Positions 8,089 through 16,972 of a DNA stretch of 64,000 bases are shown piece by piece. The stretch spans positions 124,001 to 188,000 of the forward strand of contig NZ_CP092970.1 in assembly GCF_027571405.1 (NCBI RefSeq), read 5' to 3'. Made by a program: the position numbers and the translations under genes. Source of the stretch: Methylocystis parvus OBBP (GTDB lineage: Bacteria > Pseudomonadota > Alphaproteobacteria > Rhizobiales > Beijerinckiaceae). How positions within the stretch are numbered: position 1 is the stretch's first letter; the number at the start of each line of letters is the position of its first letter. The notes under the pieces were generated by a model, which saw only the letters and a list, made by a program, of their open reading frames with translations, made no database searches and was not told the origin of the DNA.

Positions 8089-9129
8089 GTGAAGCAGATT
8101 ACCACCATCGGGCTAGATTTGGCCAAGCAGGTTTTTCAGGTCCACGGCGCCGACGCCGAGGGCGCGCCAATCATCAACCGGAAGCTGCGTCGAGCAGAGG
8201 TGCTGCGCTTTTTCGAGAAGCTCCCTCCGTGTCTGGTTGGCCTGGAGGCTTGCGGCGGTTCGCATTATTGGGCGCGCGAGATCGCAGCGCTCGGCCACGA
8301 CGTGCGCTTGATCCCACCAATCTATGTGAAGGCGTTTGTGAAGCGAGGCAAAACAGACGCAGCGGACGCCGAGGCTATCAGCGAGGCGGTAACACGCAAG
8401 ACAATGCGCTTTGTTCCGGTCAAATCAGCCGATCAGCAGGCGGCTGCGATGGTGTTGAAGACACGTGCCCTTTTGGTCCGTCAACAAACTCAGGCGATCA
8501 ACGCGCTCCGCGCTCATTTGTCGGAGTTTGGCGTCATCGCGGCCATTGGTGCGAAGAAGGTCGCGACTTTGATCGAGACCGTGCGTGACGAGACCGACTC
8601 TCGCCTACCGAAAGCCGCGCGTTTCGCTTTGACAGAAATCGCCAATCAGATCGAGGGATTGACGCGGCAGATCGACAAGCTCGAAAGGGAGATCGTCGCC
8701 GAGACAAAGCGCGACAAGGACATGCGGCGGCTGGCCACGATTCCTGGCGTGGGGGCGATCATCGCAGCCTCAATCAAGGCGCTTGTTCCGGATCCTGACG
8801 GGTTCAAGTCCGGCCGGCACTTCGCCGCCTGGTTGGGACTGACGCCGAAGCCCCATTCGAGCGGCGGCAAGGAGCGGCTGGGCAGGATATCGAAAATGGG
8901 CAATCCAATGCTCCGCTGCCTGCTCATCGTCGGCGCGACTTCCGTCCTGCGGCGCGTGCGGGGCAACGCCAATGCGCCCCAATGGCTGGTCGCCCTCTTG
9001 GCTCGACGTCCCTTCAAGGTCGGCGCCGTCGCGCTGGCCAACAAGATAGCGCGGATTATTTGGGCGCTTCTTACCAAGGGCGGAACATATCGGAATGCTG
9101 GCGTGGCGAACGGCGCAGTGATCGCCTGA
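8089..9129 (+). CDS. IS110-family DEDD transposase/recombinase
   Basis: The GTG at 8089 gives the canonical start (KQITTIGLDLAKQVFQVHG). The N-terminal RuvC-like DEDD domain shows the first Asp in GLDLAK, Glu in GLEACGG and the Asp pair in KTDAADAEAI. The C-terminal transposase-20 domain shows IPGVGAIIAASI, FAAWLGLTPKPHSSGGKERL and the serine-containing GKERLG region. At 346 residues it appears intact. It would catalyse RNA-guided recombination of its own element. Confidence 0.9.
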   Translation: MKQITTIGLDLAKQVFQVHGADAEGAPIINRKLRRAEVLRFFEKLPPCLVGLEACGGSHYWAREIAALGHDVRLIPPIYVKAFVKRGKTDAADAEAISEAVTRKTMRFVPVKSADQQAAAMVLKTRALLVRQQTQAINALRAHLSEFGVIAAIGAKKVATLIETVRDETDSRLPKAARFALTEIANQIEGLTRQIDKLEREIVAETKRDKDMRRLATIPGVGAIIAASIKALVPDPDGFKSGRHFAAWLGLTPKPHSSGGKERLGRISKMGNPMLRCLLIVGATSVLRRVRGNANAPQWLVALLARRPFKVGAVALANKIARIIWALLTKGGTYRNAGVANGAVIA

Positions 9130-9132
9130 GCC

Positions 9133-9262
9133 GAAAGATGCCCAGGACGAACTGACCGGCGCGAAAGCCGGGCAGAGGCGAGGTGCATGACGCAGACGAT
9201 GACTCCACGGGACGAAATCCCGAGGCGAGAGAGGCCAGCGCGACAATGCGCTCACAGCGCGT
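9133..9262 (+). ncRNA. Candidate IS110/IS1111 bridge-type RNA region
   Basis: Three GC-rich hairpins follow the transposase stop closely: CCGGC/GCCGG with a GCGAAA loop (9156-9171), CGGGA/TCCCG with a CGAAA loop (9208-9222), and GCGCT/AGCGC with a CAC loop (9248-9260). Elements of the IS1111 group are known to encode a bridge RNA in their 3' non-coding end. The structure fits, but no guide loops were matched to a target. Confidence 0.4.
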
Positions 9263-9458
9263 TTGATTGATTAGCCACTCGCTTCGCGGACTTCATCGAG
9301 GCCAGCGGTTGAAGACCGCGCTAAAAGGCCGGACATATGACCGCACCGTTCCCGCGTGATGAACCGTATGAAAAAAGCACTTGCCTGCGGGGCCGTTCCA
9401 CATATGTCGCGCGGCAAATGTGGGCAAATGCGTATGACGATTTTCCAGTGGAGGGGGC

Positions 9459-9602
9459 GATGATCTGGGCAACATCATCGGCGCGGATGGCAACCCGCTT
9501 CCACCGGGCGCCCACCCGCCTTCGGACGGGCAGTTCCTTTTCCAGCCAACCAAGGATCCAAGGATTGCTGGCAATTGTCCCGATCACTCCAGTTCATCGT
9601 GA
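9459..9602 (+). pseudogene. Remnant of a secreted-protein 3' end, second copy
   Basis: Forty-seven codons read DDLGNIIGADGNPLPPG, then AHPPSDGQFLFQPTKDP, to a TGA at 9600-9602. They match 6598-6675. An upstream TGA in the same frame at about 9433 and the absence of a start show that the gene is broken. Confidence 0.35.
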
Positions 9603-9648
9603 TCATGCTTACGAGAGTCCGCAGAAATCGATGGGAGGTTCTTTTGTT

Positions 9649-10177
9649 ATGAGGCGGTCTGCAATGAAACTGCGCCATGTCCCGATTGCCTTTTTCGCAT
9701 TTTGCGTGACAGTCTCGTCATTGGTCTTCGCCGGACCTTCGATGGCCGAAGGCAGATGTCCTGACGGGTATTTCCCCATCGGCGGAGGAGGCGCCGGGTG
9801 GGAAGGCTGCGCACCGATGGTGCGGTAACTCGGACCGCGGGCCTGGTCGACCTCAACCGCAGTGGGAATCGCGCTGGGGCGCAGTCGCCGTCACCAACGG
9901 CGCATTTGGATATTCGCACTCCTGGCCTACGGAACGGCAGGCGATAAGCAAGGCACTTGCGGCTTGCAGTCGGGATGCTGGAGGCGCCACCTGTACCTTG
10001 AAACAGTCGTATCATGACCAATGCATTGTGCTTGCTTGAGGAAACCCGGGAAGCAACTCTGTCTCGGCGCCCGAAATCGCGCAGGCTGAAAGCCTAGCAC
10101 TTAAAAATTGCTCGAAATGGACCAAGAACTGCAAGATACACTATTCTGGTTGCAGTTTGCCCGAACGCGTGCGCTAA
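9649..10177 (+). pseudogene. DUF4189-family gene, frameshifted and with an internal stop
   Basis: A GGGAGG site precedes the ATG at 9649. A signal peptide (VPIAFFAFCVTVSSLVFAG) and a Cys-Pro segment (RCPDGYFPIGGGG, GWEGCAPM) follow. The frame ends at 9828, but the DUF4189 domain continues in another frame: SRWGAVAVTNGAFGYS, then AISKALAACS. It then meets a TGA at about 10040 before finishing WTKNCKIHYSGCS at 10177. One indel plus one nonsense change inactivate it. The intact homologue is at 6775-7155. Confidence 0.7.
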
Positions 10178-10306
10178 CAGGGTTCCATGCGGCGGGTTCC
10201 ACGAGGTCAACCGCGCTTCGGGAGTTTATCCGCCTCAGTGCTTAAGCAGCCCTCGCCTGCTGTCCGGTCAAACGGGGTTGCACTCCATCGATCTGGAAGA
10301 GGTAGT

Positions 10307-11365
10307 ATGACAATAGACAATGGTCCGTCGCGAAAGAGGGTTCGCGTCATTGAGACGTTTGCGTTGGGCCTCCTCTATCTGTTTCTGGTGACTTCGTTTT
10401 TTGGCGTCGCTGCATATTTGACCGGATGGGACGCCAACCGGAGTCGACCGGAGGGTTTCGTTGGTCGTTCGACGACCGTAGATCTCACCTCCGGAATCCT
10501 CTCTTTCGCAATCATGTCTGGCGCGGTGTGGGCGCTACGCGGATGCAAAATCGTCTACAACATCGTCTTGTGCTTTGCTGCTTCCGCACTTGTTGCGGCG
10601 GCAGACTTTTTCTCGGTCATGGCGTTCTTCAGAATGTTTCACGCCAATGCTGAAGATATGTTCATCTGCTGGATGATGTACCTGGGCTGGTGCTGCGTAA
10701 CACAGATGCTGCTGTTCTATTTCGATGTTCAGGACCGAGAACATCGGCTTGCGGTGGCGCGCGAGGAAGCCCTTGCGGTGCAGATGCAGGCGCTGCGTTA
10801 TCAAGTAAATCCGCATTTCCTGTTCAACGCTCTCAACTCGATCGCGGGACTGATCGAAGAAGGCGCGCCGACGCAGGCCGAGCGCATGGTTCTGTCACTC
10901 TCGACCTTCACGTACAACTCTCGCTCTTGATCCCCTGCATGATGTGCCTCTCGCCGATGAATTCGCCTTGCAGGAGGAATATCTGGGAATTGAACGTGAA
11001 CGTTTTTCTGACCGCATGGCGTTTCAAATCGATATCTCGGAGGGTGCGCGCCAGGCTCTCGTGCCGAGCCTCATCCTACAGCCCTTGATCGAAAACGCCA
11101 TCAAGCACGGTGTCGGCGCCACGATCGGCAAGGTGGAAATAGCGCTGCGGGCGCGCAAGCAAGGGAGCCGAATCCAGATTACCGTCGAAAACGACATGCC
11201 TATTGCAGGCGACAATCCCAAGCCCGCAGGCATGGGGATCGGCCTGCGCAATGTTGCTGATCGGTTGCGGGCGCGCTTTCAGGACGATGGTCGATTTACC
11301 TCCGGCCCCTATTAGCACGGGACCGCTATCGTGCGTCGATCGACCTACCCTGGAGAACGGCATGA
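10307..11365 (+). pseudogene. LytS-type sensor histidine kinase, two frameshifts
   Basis: Several N-terminal transmembrane segments are followed by the H-box NPHFLFNALNS, as in the intact kinase at 18282-19370. Near 10912 two bases appear to be missing, so the frame ends in TYNSRS. The next frame resumes TTLALDPLHD with the N-box IENAIKHG and the GIGLRNVADR block. A second shift near 11311 restores DRYRASIDLPWRTA before the stop at 11363-11365. Confidence 0.75.
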
Positions 11366-11424
11366 GCGGAATGTCCACAGTTGTCGACGACGAACCGCTC
11401 GCCCGCCGCAGACTGACCCGATAG
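11362..11424 (+). pseudogene. Truncated LytTR response regulator, first 20 codons
   Basis: The frame overlaps the kinase stop by ATGA and reads MSGMSTVVDDEPLARRRLTR before a TAG. The same junction and start occur at 19367 (MSKLTILVVDDEPLARRRL). The receiver Asp and the whole LytTR DNA-binding domain are gone. Confidence 0.6.
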
Positions 11425-11462
11425 CTCGCGCATCGCTTGCTCGGATTTCTTGCTTGCGACCG

Positions 11463-12059
11463 TCAGCGCCTGCGGTAACGAATATCCGCGACGAGTCCCC
11501 AGCAATCTTTGGTCGGGTAAAGAAGCAATCGGCCGTCGACTCGCCTTCCCGGGCGATAAGGTTTGCCGTCCAGGTCGTACGCCGTCCCCAAATTCTCCTC
11601 GCCTACGTATGGGCCCCGGTAATGAACGCGCGTCCAGTCGACGGAAATCTGATTGCTCTGGCTCTGATCGAACTCCATCATCACATATTCATCTTTGTCG
11701 CCGGGCCTCGCCGGGACGGTCGATTTCCAATAGAAGTCGAACATTTGGATGGGAAATTTGTCGTAGCGCTCTTTCGGAATCGCGCTTTTCCTCGTCTCGA
11801 TCTTTTCACCGCGCTCCTCGTAATCGATCTGAGGCGCGGCGTATTTTTCTCGCACCGCCGCCGATCGGATCATCGCCCAGAATAACTCTTTATAACTCCG
11901 GGACTGGCACGCGAGCGCCGCCTGTTCGAGTTGCTGCCGCTCTCGTTCGGCAAGGGGTTTTTCAGCGCCGCCCCATGCCGGCTCGGCAGACAGGATATGA
12001 GGCAGCGCCAGTGCGACCAAAAGGCGGAGGAAGAGAAAAGTCGAAGAGAAGGCGGACAT
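11463..12059 (-). CDS. Exported protein of unknown function
   Basis: A signal peptide (LFLRLLVALALPHILSA) precedes a mature domain of about 170 residues. A helical Glu/Gln-rich start (PLAERERQQLEQAALAC) leads into a mixed domain (DEYVMMEFDQS, VHYRGPYVG, KDCWGLVADIRYRRR). Two cysteines may pair. No family is recognised. It converges on the kinase remnant at 10307-11365. Confidence 0.6.
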   Translation of the reverse strand: MSAFSSTFLFLRLLVALALPHILSAEPAWGGAEKPLAERERQQLEQAALACQSRSYKELFWAMIRSAAVREKYAAPQIDYEERGEKIETRKSAIPKERYDKFPIQMFDFYWKSTVPARPGDKDEYVMMEFDQSQSNQISVDWTRVHYRGPYVGEENLGTAYDLDGKPYRPGRRVDGRLLLYPTKDCWGLVADIRYRRR

Positions 12060-12209
12060 TTTCCACTCATGTCAGATATTACTGACTGTCGATGCTATCG
12101 TCAGTCCGCTTCGAAGTTGAGCGCAAAAGCGAACCGGTACGTCGTGTATGTTGATCGCGTGTGACGCTGGGAATATCCACAGATAGAGCGGCTTGCGCGA
12201 GGACTGGCG

Positions 12210-13001
12210 ATGTCTCGAAGACGACGGCGACAAATCGGCATTGTCGGCATTCTAGCCTGTTCATATTGCCTTTGGCCGTCCGCGCCCGGCTTTGCCGGAC
12301 CAGGCCGCAGCGATGAAGCAGCTCTCGACTATGTCACCGAATATAGCGCGGAAGTCGCGCCGGAGGACAAGGTGAGCAGCAAGGGCGAGGCCTGGCTCGA
12401 CACGCTCGCCATTCTCCAGCAAGACCGCTTCAACGTCCATGTGCGAGGCCTGCGCCAGAAGGACGATAGCATCGACGCCTATTTCGTGGAGAAGATGCAC
12501 CGTCTCGAAATCGCCGGCGCCACGTTGACGATCAACAAAGAAACGAGCACGGCCATCGTCGACGGCAATCCGTCGCTGCTGGTGGACGTCTACCGCGACA
12601 AGAGCGACGGACGCTTGGAGGTCTCTGTCGGAATCTCGGACGGGGCCCCGGCCGAGGGAATTGAAGCTGCGGAGGCGCCGCGCCCGTTGCGTGAGATTCC
12701 CCTGCAATATCGAGGAAAATGGGCCTATTCGGCCCATAATTGCACTGCGGGAGAGCCGACCGCCATCCTCGTAATCGATTCCGAAGGTCTGCATCAGGCG
12801 GAAGGGGAAATGATCGCTTTCGGCGTCCTCCCTAAGGGGAGCTCGCGTCGTACGATTTTTATCAACGCTCGAAATTCGGGCGGTGGAGGAGAATGGCGTT
12901 CTACGGAAGAGTTTACGCTTTCACCCGATGGCGCCGTTCTCGAAACACGGACGGTCCGGCCCGATCCATCGCCGGTGTCGCGATTGTTCCGCTGTCGATG
13001 A
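12210..13001 (+). CDS. Exported two-domain protein; C-terminal domain paralogous to 4030-4536
   Basis: A signal peptide (IVGILACSYCLWPSAPGFAG) is followed by an N-terminal domain (residues about 30-145: YVTEYSAEVAPEDKV, LEIAGATLTINKETS). The C-terminal domain (about 150-263) shares the FQGRW/YRGKW start, the SIDANGLRQGEG/VIDSEGLHQAEG centre and the RLFRCR terminus with the 4030-4536 product. It looks like that single domain with an extra module. Probably periplasmic; function unknown. Confidence 0.65.
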   Translation: MSRRRRRQIGIVGILACSYCLWPSAPGFAGPGRSDEAALDYVTEYSAEVAPEDKVSSKGEAWLDTLAILQQDRFNVHVRGLRQKDDSIDAYFVEKMHRLEIAGATLTINKETSTAIVDGNPSLLVDVYRDKSDGRLEVSVGISDGAPAEGIEAAEAPRPLREIPLQYRGKWAYSAHNCTAGEPTAILVIDSEGLHQAEGEMIAFGVLPKGSSRRTIFINARNSGGGGEWRSTEEFTLSPDGAVLETRTVRPDPSPVSRLFRCR

Positions 13002-13051
13002 AGCGGCGTATGAAGCAGGCCTCAAGTGGAACAGAGTTTGGGAGACACGGG

Positions 13052-13570
13052 ATGATATCGAGACGAAGGCTTCTTCTGCGTCCCTTTATCATCGGCGTCA
13101 TCAGCCTCGCGGCCGGGGGCGCTATGGCGGCGGGGCGCGATACCGTTTTCATGCCGCATTTCACGGCGCGGCTGGTCGATGTCCATGAGGTCCCCAGCGA
13201 GAGAGTCGAATGGCTCGAGATCGAGTTCGCTTCCGGCGCGATCTCGCAGGTTGAGACGGTGCTGATCCGCATCGATCCATGGACCTGCGAGCGACCCGCG
13301 TATCTGTCCGACGCCAATGCCCGCAGGTTCGTGGCGAAGCGCTGTGTCTCGGGAGGCGGCCCCACGAACGGTTCGAAGGGTTGGGACGTCAAGCTCGACG
13401 CCGACGGGCGGCAGACCTACCGTATTCCCATCGCTCTTCCTCCCGGGGCGACGCCCGATCCGCCATTCGATATCGAGGTCCCTATAAGTTACGCCACGAG
13501 CGGCGAGGAAGATGAGGCTCCGAAGGAAACGGCCGCAGCTCTGACGTTTCGCTGGACGGGCCGTCGATAA
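13052..13570 (+). CDS. Exported protein, possible Tat substrate
   Basis: The start at 13052 (MISRRRLLLRPFIIGVISLA) has consecutive arginines before the hydrophobic core, as in Tat signals, with cleavage near GAMAA. The mature domain (about 145 residues) begins RDTVFMPHFTARLVDVHEVP and is rich in beta-strand-like sequence, with one cysteine pair (TCERPAY, KRCVSGG). No family is recognised. A GGGAGA purine stretch lies before the ATG. Confidence 0.6.
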   Translation: MISRRRLLLRPFIIGVISLAAGGAMAAGRDTVFMPHFTARLVDVHEVPSERVEWLEIEFASGAISQVETVLIRIDPWTCERPAYLSDANARRFVAKRCVSGGGPTNGSKGWDVKLDADGRQTYRIPIALPPGATPDPPFDIEVPISYATSGEEDEAPKETAAALTFRWTGRR

Positions 13571-13595
13571 GAACACCGCCATCAAGCGGATGCCG

Positions 13596-13940
13596 CTATC
13601 TGATCCAGCCGGCCACTTCCGTCAAGAGACGCGCTTTGGCGCAGTGCCGGGCTTTTTCCTGCTCGGAGAAGCGCGGCATGATCCGCTGATATCCTCTGAT
13701 CTGCGCGTCGAACAAAAACCATGGCATGTCCGGCGCTTTCGCGGCGACGAAGGCTCTGATCGCGTTCTGGTCGACCTTGAAGCCACATATGTCCTGAGAC
13801 GCGATGGCGACCGTGGTCCCGTCCAGAAGGTCGTCCTGACTATATTTCGGCTCAGCTCCGCGTTCGTCGGCGGCCGCGGCGATCGGCGTGAAGCAGGCCG
13901 CGACCAGCGCGGCGACAAGGCACGAAGTGGCGTTGCGCAT
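13596..13940 (-). CDS. Small exported protein
   Basis: The start at 13940 (MRNATSCLVAALVAACFTPIA) gives a signal peptide; the longer frame upstream overlaps the previous gene and is rejected. The mature part of about 90 residues (DERGAEPKYSQDDLLDG, ICGFKVDQNAIRAFV, QEKARHCAKARLL) has two cysteines. It is the last gene of a seven-gene minus-strand operon. Function is unknown. Confidence 0.55.
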   Translation of the reverse strand: MRNATSCLVAALVAACFTPIAAAADERGAEPKYSQDDLLDGTTVAIASQDICGFKVDQNAIRAFVAAKAPDMPWFLFDAQIRGYQRIMPRFSEQEKARHCAKARLLTEVAGWIR

Positions 13941-13948
13941 GGGGAGGA

Positions 13949-14500
13949 TCACTCGCAAAGTTTCAATGTAACGCGTTCCCGACCGGCTTCCTCCAAAAGG
14001 AGCGTTTTCTTCTCGTCCGAGAGAATGAGCTGATAGAAATGGCTTTCGCCCTGGCGAAGCGGGCGTAGCTCGACGAGCATCTCGGCGGCGTTCCGCTCCT
14101 TGTTCAACGAAAGGACAATTTTGCGCTTCTCGGCGAGAGCGCTTTCTATGTCCCACGGCGTCATCGTTTCCGGCGTTCGCACATAAGCGCCGGCGACGAC
14201 GAATGTGCCGGACTTCGTGGAGATGCGATCGGCGGCGATCCCGACGAATCCGTTGGGAGTTTGGTCCGGGAAAGGGGCAGATCGCGGCCCCTCGACGCAG
14301 ATTTCCGGGCGCACGGCCCAGGCGCCCAGAAAGCCCGGCAAGATGCGCGACACATCGAGAGGGGCGTAGGCTCTGCGCCCCCCCCAGGCGCCGGCGACCA
14401 CGATGCCGCTTTGGTCCACGGTCACGCTGGACGACGCGGCGTAAGCGGGCGAGGCCGTCATGAGGAGGCAGATGAGAAGTCGTTTCAACCTGTTCGACAT
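13949..14500 (-). CDS. Exported protein of unknown function
   Basis: The 183-residue product has a signal peptide (RLLICLLMTASPAYA) and a mature domain beginning SSSVTVDQSGIVVAGAWGG. The AWGG motif recalls the WGGG element of the three paralogues encoded just upstream, so distant kinship is possible. It ends with a cysteine (LKLCE). It lies eight bases from the next gene, which supports co-transcription. Confidence 0.55.
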   Translation of the reverse strand: MSNRLKRLLICLLMTASPAYAASSSVTVDQSGIVVAGAWGGRRAYAPLDVSRILPGFLGAWAVRPEICVEGPRSAPFPDQTPNGFVGIAADRISTKSGTFVVAGAYVRTPETMTPWDIESALAEKRKIVLSLNKERNAAEMLVELRPLRQGESHFYQLILSDEKKTLLLEEAGRERVTLKLCE

Positions 14501-14519
14501 CGAGAGAATCCTTCCGCGC

Positions 14520-15125
14520 TCACGGCGCCGCGCAGGGAAGCTTGCGCATCAGGTGGAGCGAACCGGCCCGAAGGGCGCGCGTTTCGAAGACGACCCTCGG
14601 CGTCTCGACGCGGATCAGCGAAGCGTCCGTGAAGCTCGTGACCTCTTCGCGCGTCAGACGCGCGGTTTCCAAAGTGCCCCAGGCTGTCGCCCGGATGGGG
14701 ACGCGCTTGAACTCCTTGTCCATTTCGTCGATGAGGATGACCGTCCCCGGCGCGCCGAAGTAATAGGCCTTGTTCTTCATATAGGCGGTTTCCTCCTCGC
14801 CCGAAGCGTCGGAGCCGAGCGGCGCGAGCTCTACGAGGAATCTCCAAACGCTCTTTGCGGGGTCGATGCTGTCGCAGCCGAGCGCAAAATTCGGTATCAG
14901 GTCAGGCGGGCCGGACTTATGTTTCGCATCGAGAAAATACAAGAGGACGCCGCCGCCCCATGCGTGTTCGTCTACAACCCATTCAGATCGAGCGCTCGCG
15001 TCGATGACCTCAAGCTTCTCCCGAGGGGCGGCCTCCACCGAGAGCGATGCGAAAATATGCAAGCCGGCGATTGCGGCGACACCCACTCGGGCGACACGGC
15101 GCGCGGCGCGCTTTGCTTTTGGCAT
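14520..15125 (-). CDS. Exported protein, tandem paralogue 3 of 3 (WGGG/FGAPGT family)
   Basis: The start at 15125 (MPKAKRAARR) gives a signal-like N-terminus. The mature protein carries the shared pattern of the triplet: AWGGG, FALGCDS with WRFLVELAP, YYFGAPGTVILIDEMDKEFK, LETARLTREEV, RVETPR and a terminal KLPCA. It is the most diverged of the three. Two conserved cysteines (GC and PC) could form one disulphide. No known family is recognised. Confidence 0.65.
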   Translation of the reverse strand: MPKAKRAARRVARVGVAAIAGLHIFASLSVEAAPREKLEVIDASARSEWVVDEHAWGGGVLLYFLDAKHKSGPPDLIPNFALGCDSIDPAKSVWRFLVELAPLGSDASGEEETAYMKNKAYYFGAPGTVILIDEMDKEFKRVPIRATAWGTLETARLTREEVTSFTDASLIRVETPRVVFETRALRAGSLHLMRKLPCAAP

Positions 15126-15175
15126 CTTATGATCCTGGCTTTGGGGGAGGGAGCGGACGTGATCGATATGCGAAT

Positions 15176-15799
15176 TCATCGCGTGGCGCAGGTAAGATTC
15201 GCATTGCCATCGATCGTGGTCTTCAGCGCCGAGGTTCCGGATTCGAAATAGATCCGTGGCGTCTCGGCTCGGATTGCCGATGCATTCAGGAAAGCCTGGA
15301 CATCGTCATGCGTCAGATTGGGCGTTTCGAGCGCGCCATTCCTCGGCGCAAGTGGAATGCGTTTGATCTCCTTGTCCATCTCGCCCAAGAGAGCAATCGT
15401 TCCCGGCGCGCCGAAGTAATATTTCATGCCCATCTCGCGGGCGATCTGCTCTTTGGCCGTTATTCCCGAACCGGGTTCCGATGCGCCGACGCGGAGCCTC
15501 CAGTAGCTCTTCGCCGGCTCCGGCTCGGCGCAACCAAACGTAAATGTTGGCGCGCCTCCGGCGAGAAAATTCAGGGAAGGTGCGCCCGCTTCCTTGCTCT
15601 GTTTCAGATCGAACACAAAGTGGGCGCCGCCTCCCCAGTCATAGGCCTCGAACCAGGTCGCCCGAGGGTCGCGATCGACGGCTCTGAGCGGCGCCGGAGA
15701 AGCGGCCAACGCGGGAAGCGCCGCGAGCAACTGAAGAACGACGACGGCTGCAAGGCGAAAGCTGGCGCCGATTGGCGGGGAAGGCTTCCTTCTGGACAT
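15176..15799 (-). CDS. Exported protein, tandem paralogue 2 of 3
   Basis: The start at 15799 (MSRRKPSPPIGASF) matches the neighbour's N-terminus and avoids overlap. A signal peptide ends at LPALA. The mature part shows AVDRDPRATWFEAYDWGGG, FTFGCAEPEPAKSYWRLRVG, YYFGAPGTIALLGEMDKEIK, AETPRIYFESGTSAL and terminal LTCATR. It is very close to paralogue 1 (15855-16523), which implies a recent tandem duplication. Confidence 0.65.
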   Translation of the reverse strand: MSRRKPSPPIGASFRLAAVVVLQLLAALPALAASPAPLRAVDRDPRATWFEAYDWGGGAHFVFDLKQSKEAGAPSLNFLAGGAPTFTFGCAEPEPAKSYWRLRVGASEPGSGITAKEQIAREMGMKYYFGAPGTIALLGEMDKEIKRIPLAPRNGALETPNLTHDDVQAFLNASAIRAETPRIYFESGTSALKTTIDGNANLTCATR

Positions 15800-15854
15800 T
15801 TCGCGACCCTGACTTTCAAGAGAGAAAATGGGGATGCTTGATCGACACGCGACC

Positions 15855-16523
15855 TCACCGCGCGGCGCAGGGAAGCTTCGCAATGCCGTCGATCGTCGCT
15901 TTCAGCGCCGAGGTTCCGGATTCGAAAAAAATCCGCGGCGTCTTGGCGCGGATCACGGGCGCGTTCAGGATCGCTTGGACATCGTCTTGCGTCAGAGCGG
16001 CGGTTTCGAGCGCGTCGTTGCTCGGCGTAAGCGGAATGCGCCTTATCTCCTTGTCCGCCTCGCCCAGGAGAATAAGCGTCCCTGGCGCACCGAAGTAATG
16101 TTTTATGCCCTTCTCATACGCGATCTCGTCCTTGCTCGTGATGCCCGATCCGGGCGGCGTGACTCCCACTCGAAAGCGCCAGTAGCTCTTCGCCGGATCC
16201 CGGTCGGCGCAACCAAAAGTGAATTCAGGACCGCCTCCCGCGAGAAACTTCAGGGAAGGCGGCCAAACATTTGTTTCGAATTCGGTTCCAGCGAGAAAAT
16301 CCCGGTGCGCCGCGTCCGCTGCCAGGCTCTGTTTCAGATCAAAAACAAAGCGAGCGCCGCCGCCCCAGCTACGGTCCTCGATCCAATAATTTGACCGAGG
16401 GTCGCGATCGACGGCTCTGAACGGCCCCGTAGAGGCGGCCAACGCGGGAAGCGATGCGAGCGCGACGACGGCGACGAGGAGGGAACCGGCGCCGACGGGC
16501 ATGGAAGGCGTCTTTCTCGACAT
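15855..16523 (-). CDS. Exported protein, tandem paralogue 1 of 3
   Basis: A signal peptide (LLVAVVALASLPALA) is followed by AVDRDPRSNYWIEDRSWGGG, then FTFGCADRDPAKSYWRFRVG, HYFGAPGTLILLGEADKEIR, TPRIFFESGTSALK and terminal LPCAAR. It differs from paralogue 2 mainly by a short insertion near residues 70-85. Function is unknown. Conserved cysteines and export suggest a stable periplasmic or surface domain. Confidence 0.65.
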   Translation of the reverse strand: MSRKTPSMPVGAGSLLVAVVALASLPALAASTGPFRAVDRDPRSNYWIEDRSWGGGARFVFDLKQSLAADAAHRDFLAGTEFETNVWPPSLKFLAGGGPEFTFGCADRDPAKSYWRFRVGVTPPGSGITSKDEIAYEKGIKHYFGAPGTLILLGEADKEIRRIPLTPSNDALETAALTQDDVQAILNAPVIRAKTPRIFFESGTSALKATIDGIAKLPCAAR

Positions 16524-16609
16524 TTTGTGACCTCGACGAATGAGTGGGCGGATAATGTTCGCCCGACGCGCGAAAAAGAACGGCTGCGGCGGGGAGATTC
16601 ACCACTGTG

Positions 16610-16948
16610 TCAGCCGGTTCGATCGAAAGGCAGCCGTTTGCATCGCCGCCATGACTGAACGACGAGGACCAGCAACCACAAGAGGAACAATCCCGCGCCA
16701 ATGGGCAGGGTGAAGATCGTCAGCCAGCCGCCGACCGCCATATTGTAGAGGGTTTGTCCCACGTCCGAACCGAGGACGAGGCAGGGATGCGGATTGCCTT
16801 CGTCTAGCGCGCAACCGTTTACGTTCGCGATAAAGCTCGCGGCGAAGAGAAAGAGCAACGGGAGTAAGGTGACGAAAATGATCGCGACGAGCGCCAGCCC
16901 ATAGCGCCAAGCCAGCCTATGCGAATGTACGCCGGGATCGTCTGTCAT
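16610..16948 (-). CDS. Small membrane protein with two transmembrane helices
   Basis: The 112-residue product has hydrophobic helices at residues about 15-40 and 72-97, with a loop containing two cysteines (NGCALDEGNPHPC) probably on the periplasmic side. The tail is basic (SWRRCKRLPF). It lies within the seven-gene operon, suggesting a membrane anchor or partner for the exported products. No family is recognised. Confidence 0.5.
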   Translation of the reverse strand: MTDDPGVHSHRLAWRYGLALVAIIFVTLLPLLFLFAASFIANVNGCALDEGNPHPCLVLGSDVGQTLYNMAVGGWLTIFTLPIGAGLFLLWLLVLVVQSWRRCKRLPFDRTG

Positions 16949-16972
16949 GGCGTGACCTTTTCCACATGCGCT

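Larger units (their letters stand above)
8000..9292 (+). mobile_element. IS110-family (IS1111-like) insertion sequence, ends approximate
   Basis: One transposase gene is flanked by about 90 bases upstream and about 150 structured bases downstream. These elements lack long terminal inverted repeats and usually make no target duplication, so the exact ends cannot be read here. It separates the two DUF4189 copies and may have inserted between duplicated units. Confidence 0.65.
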
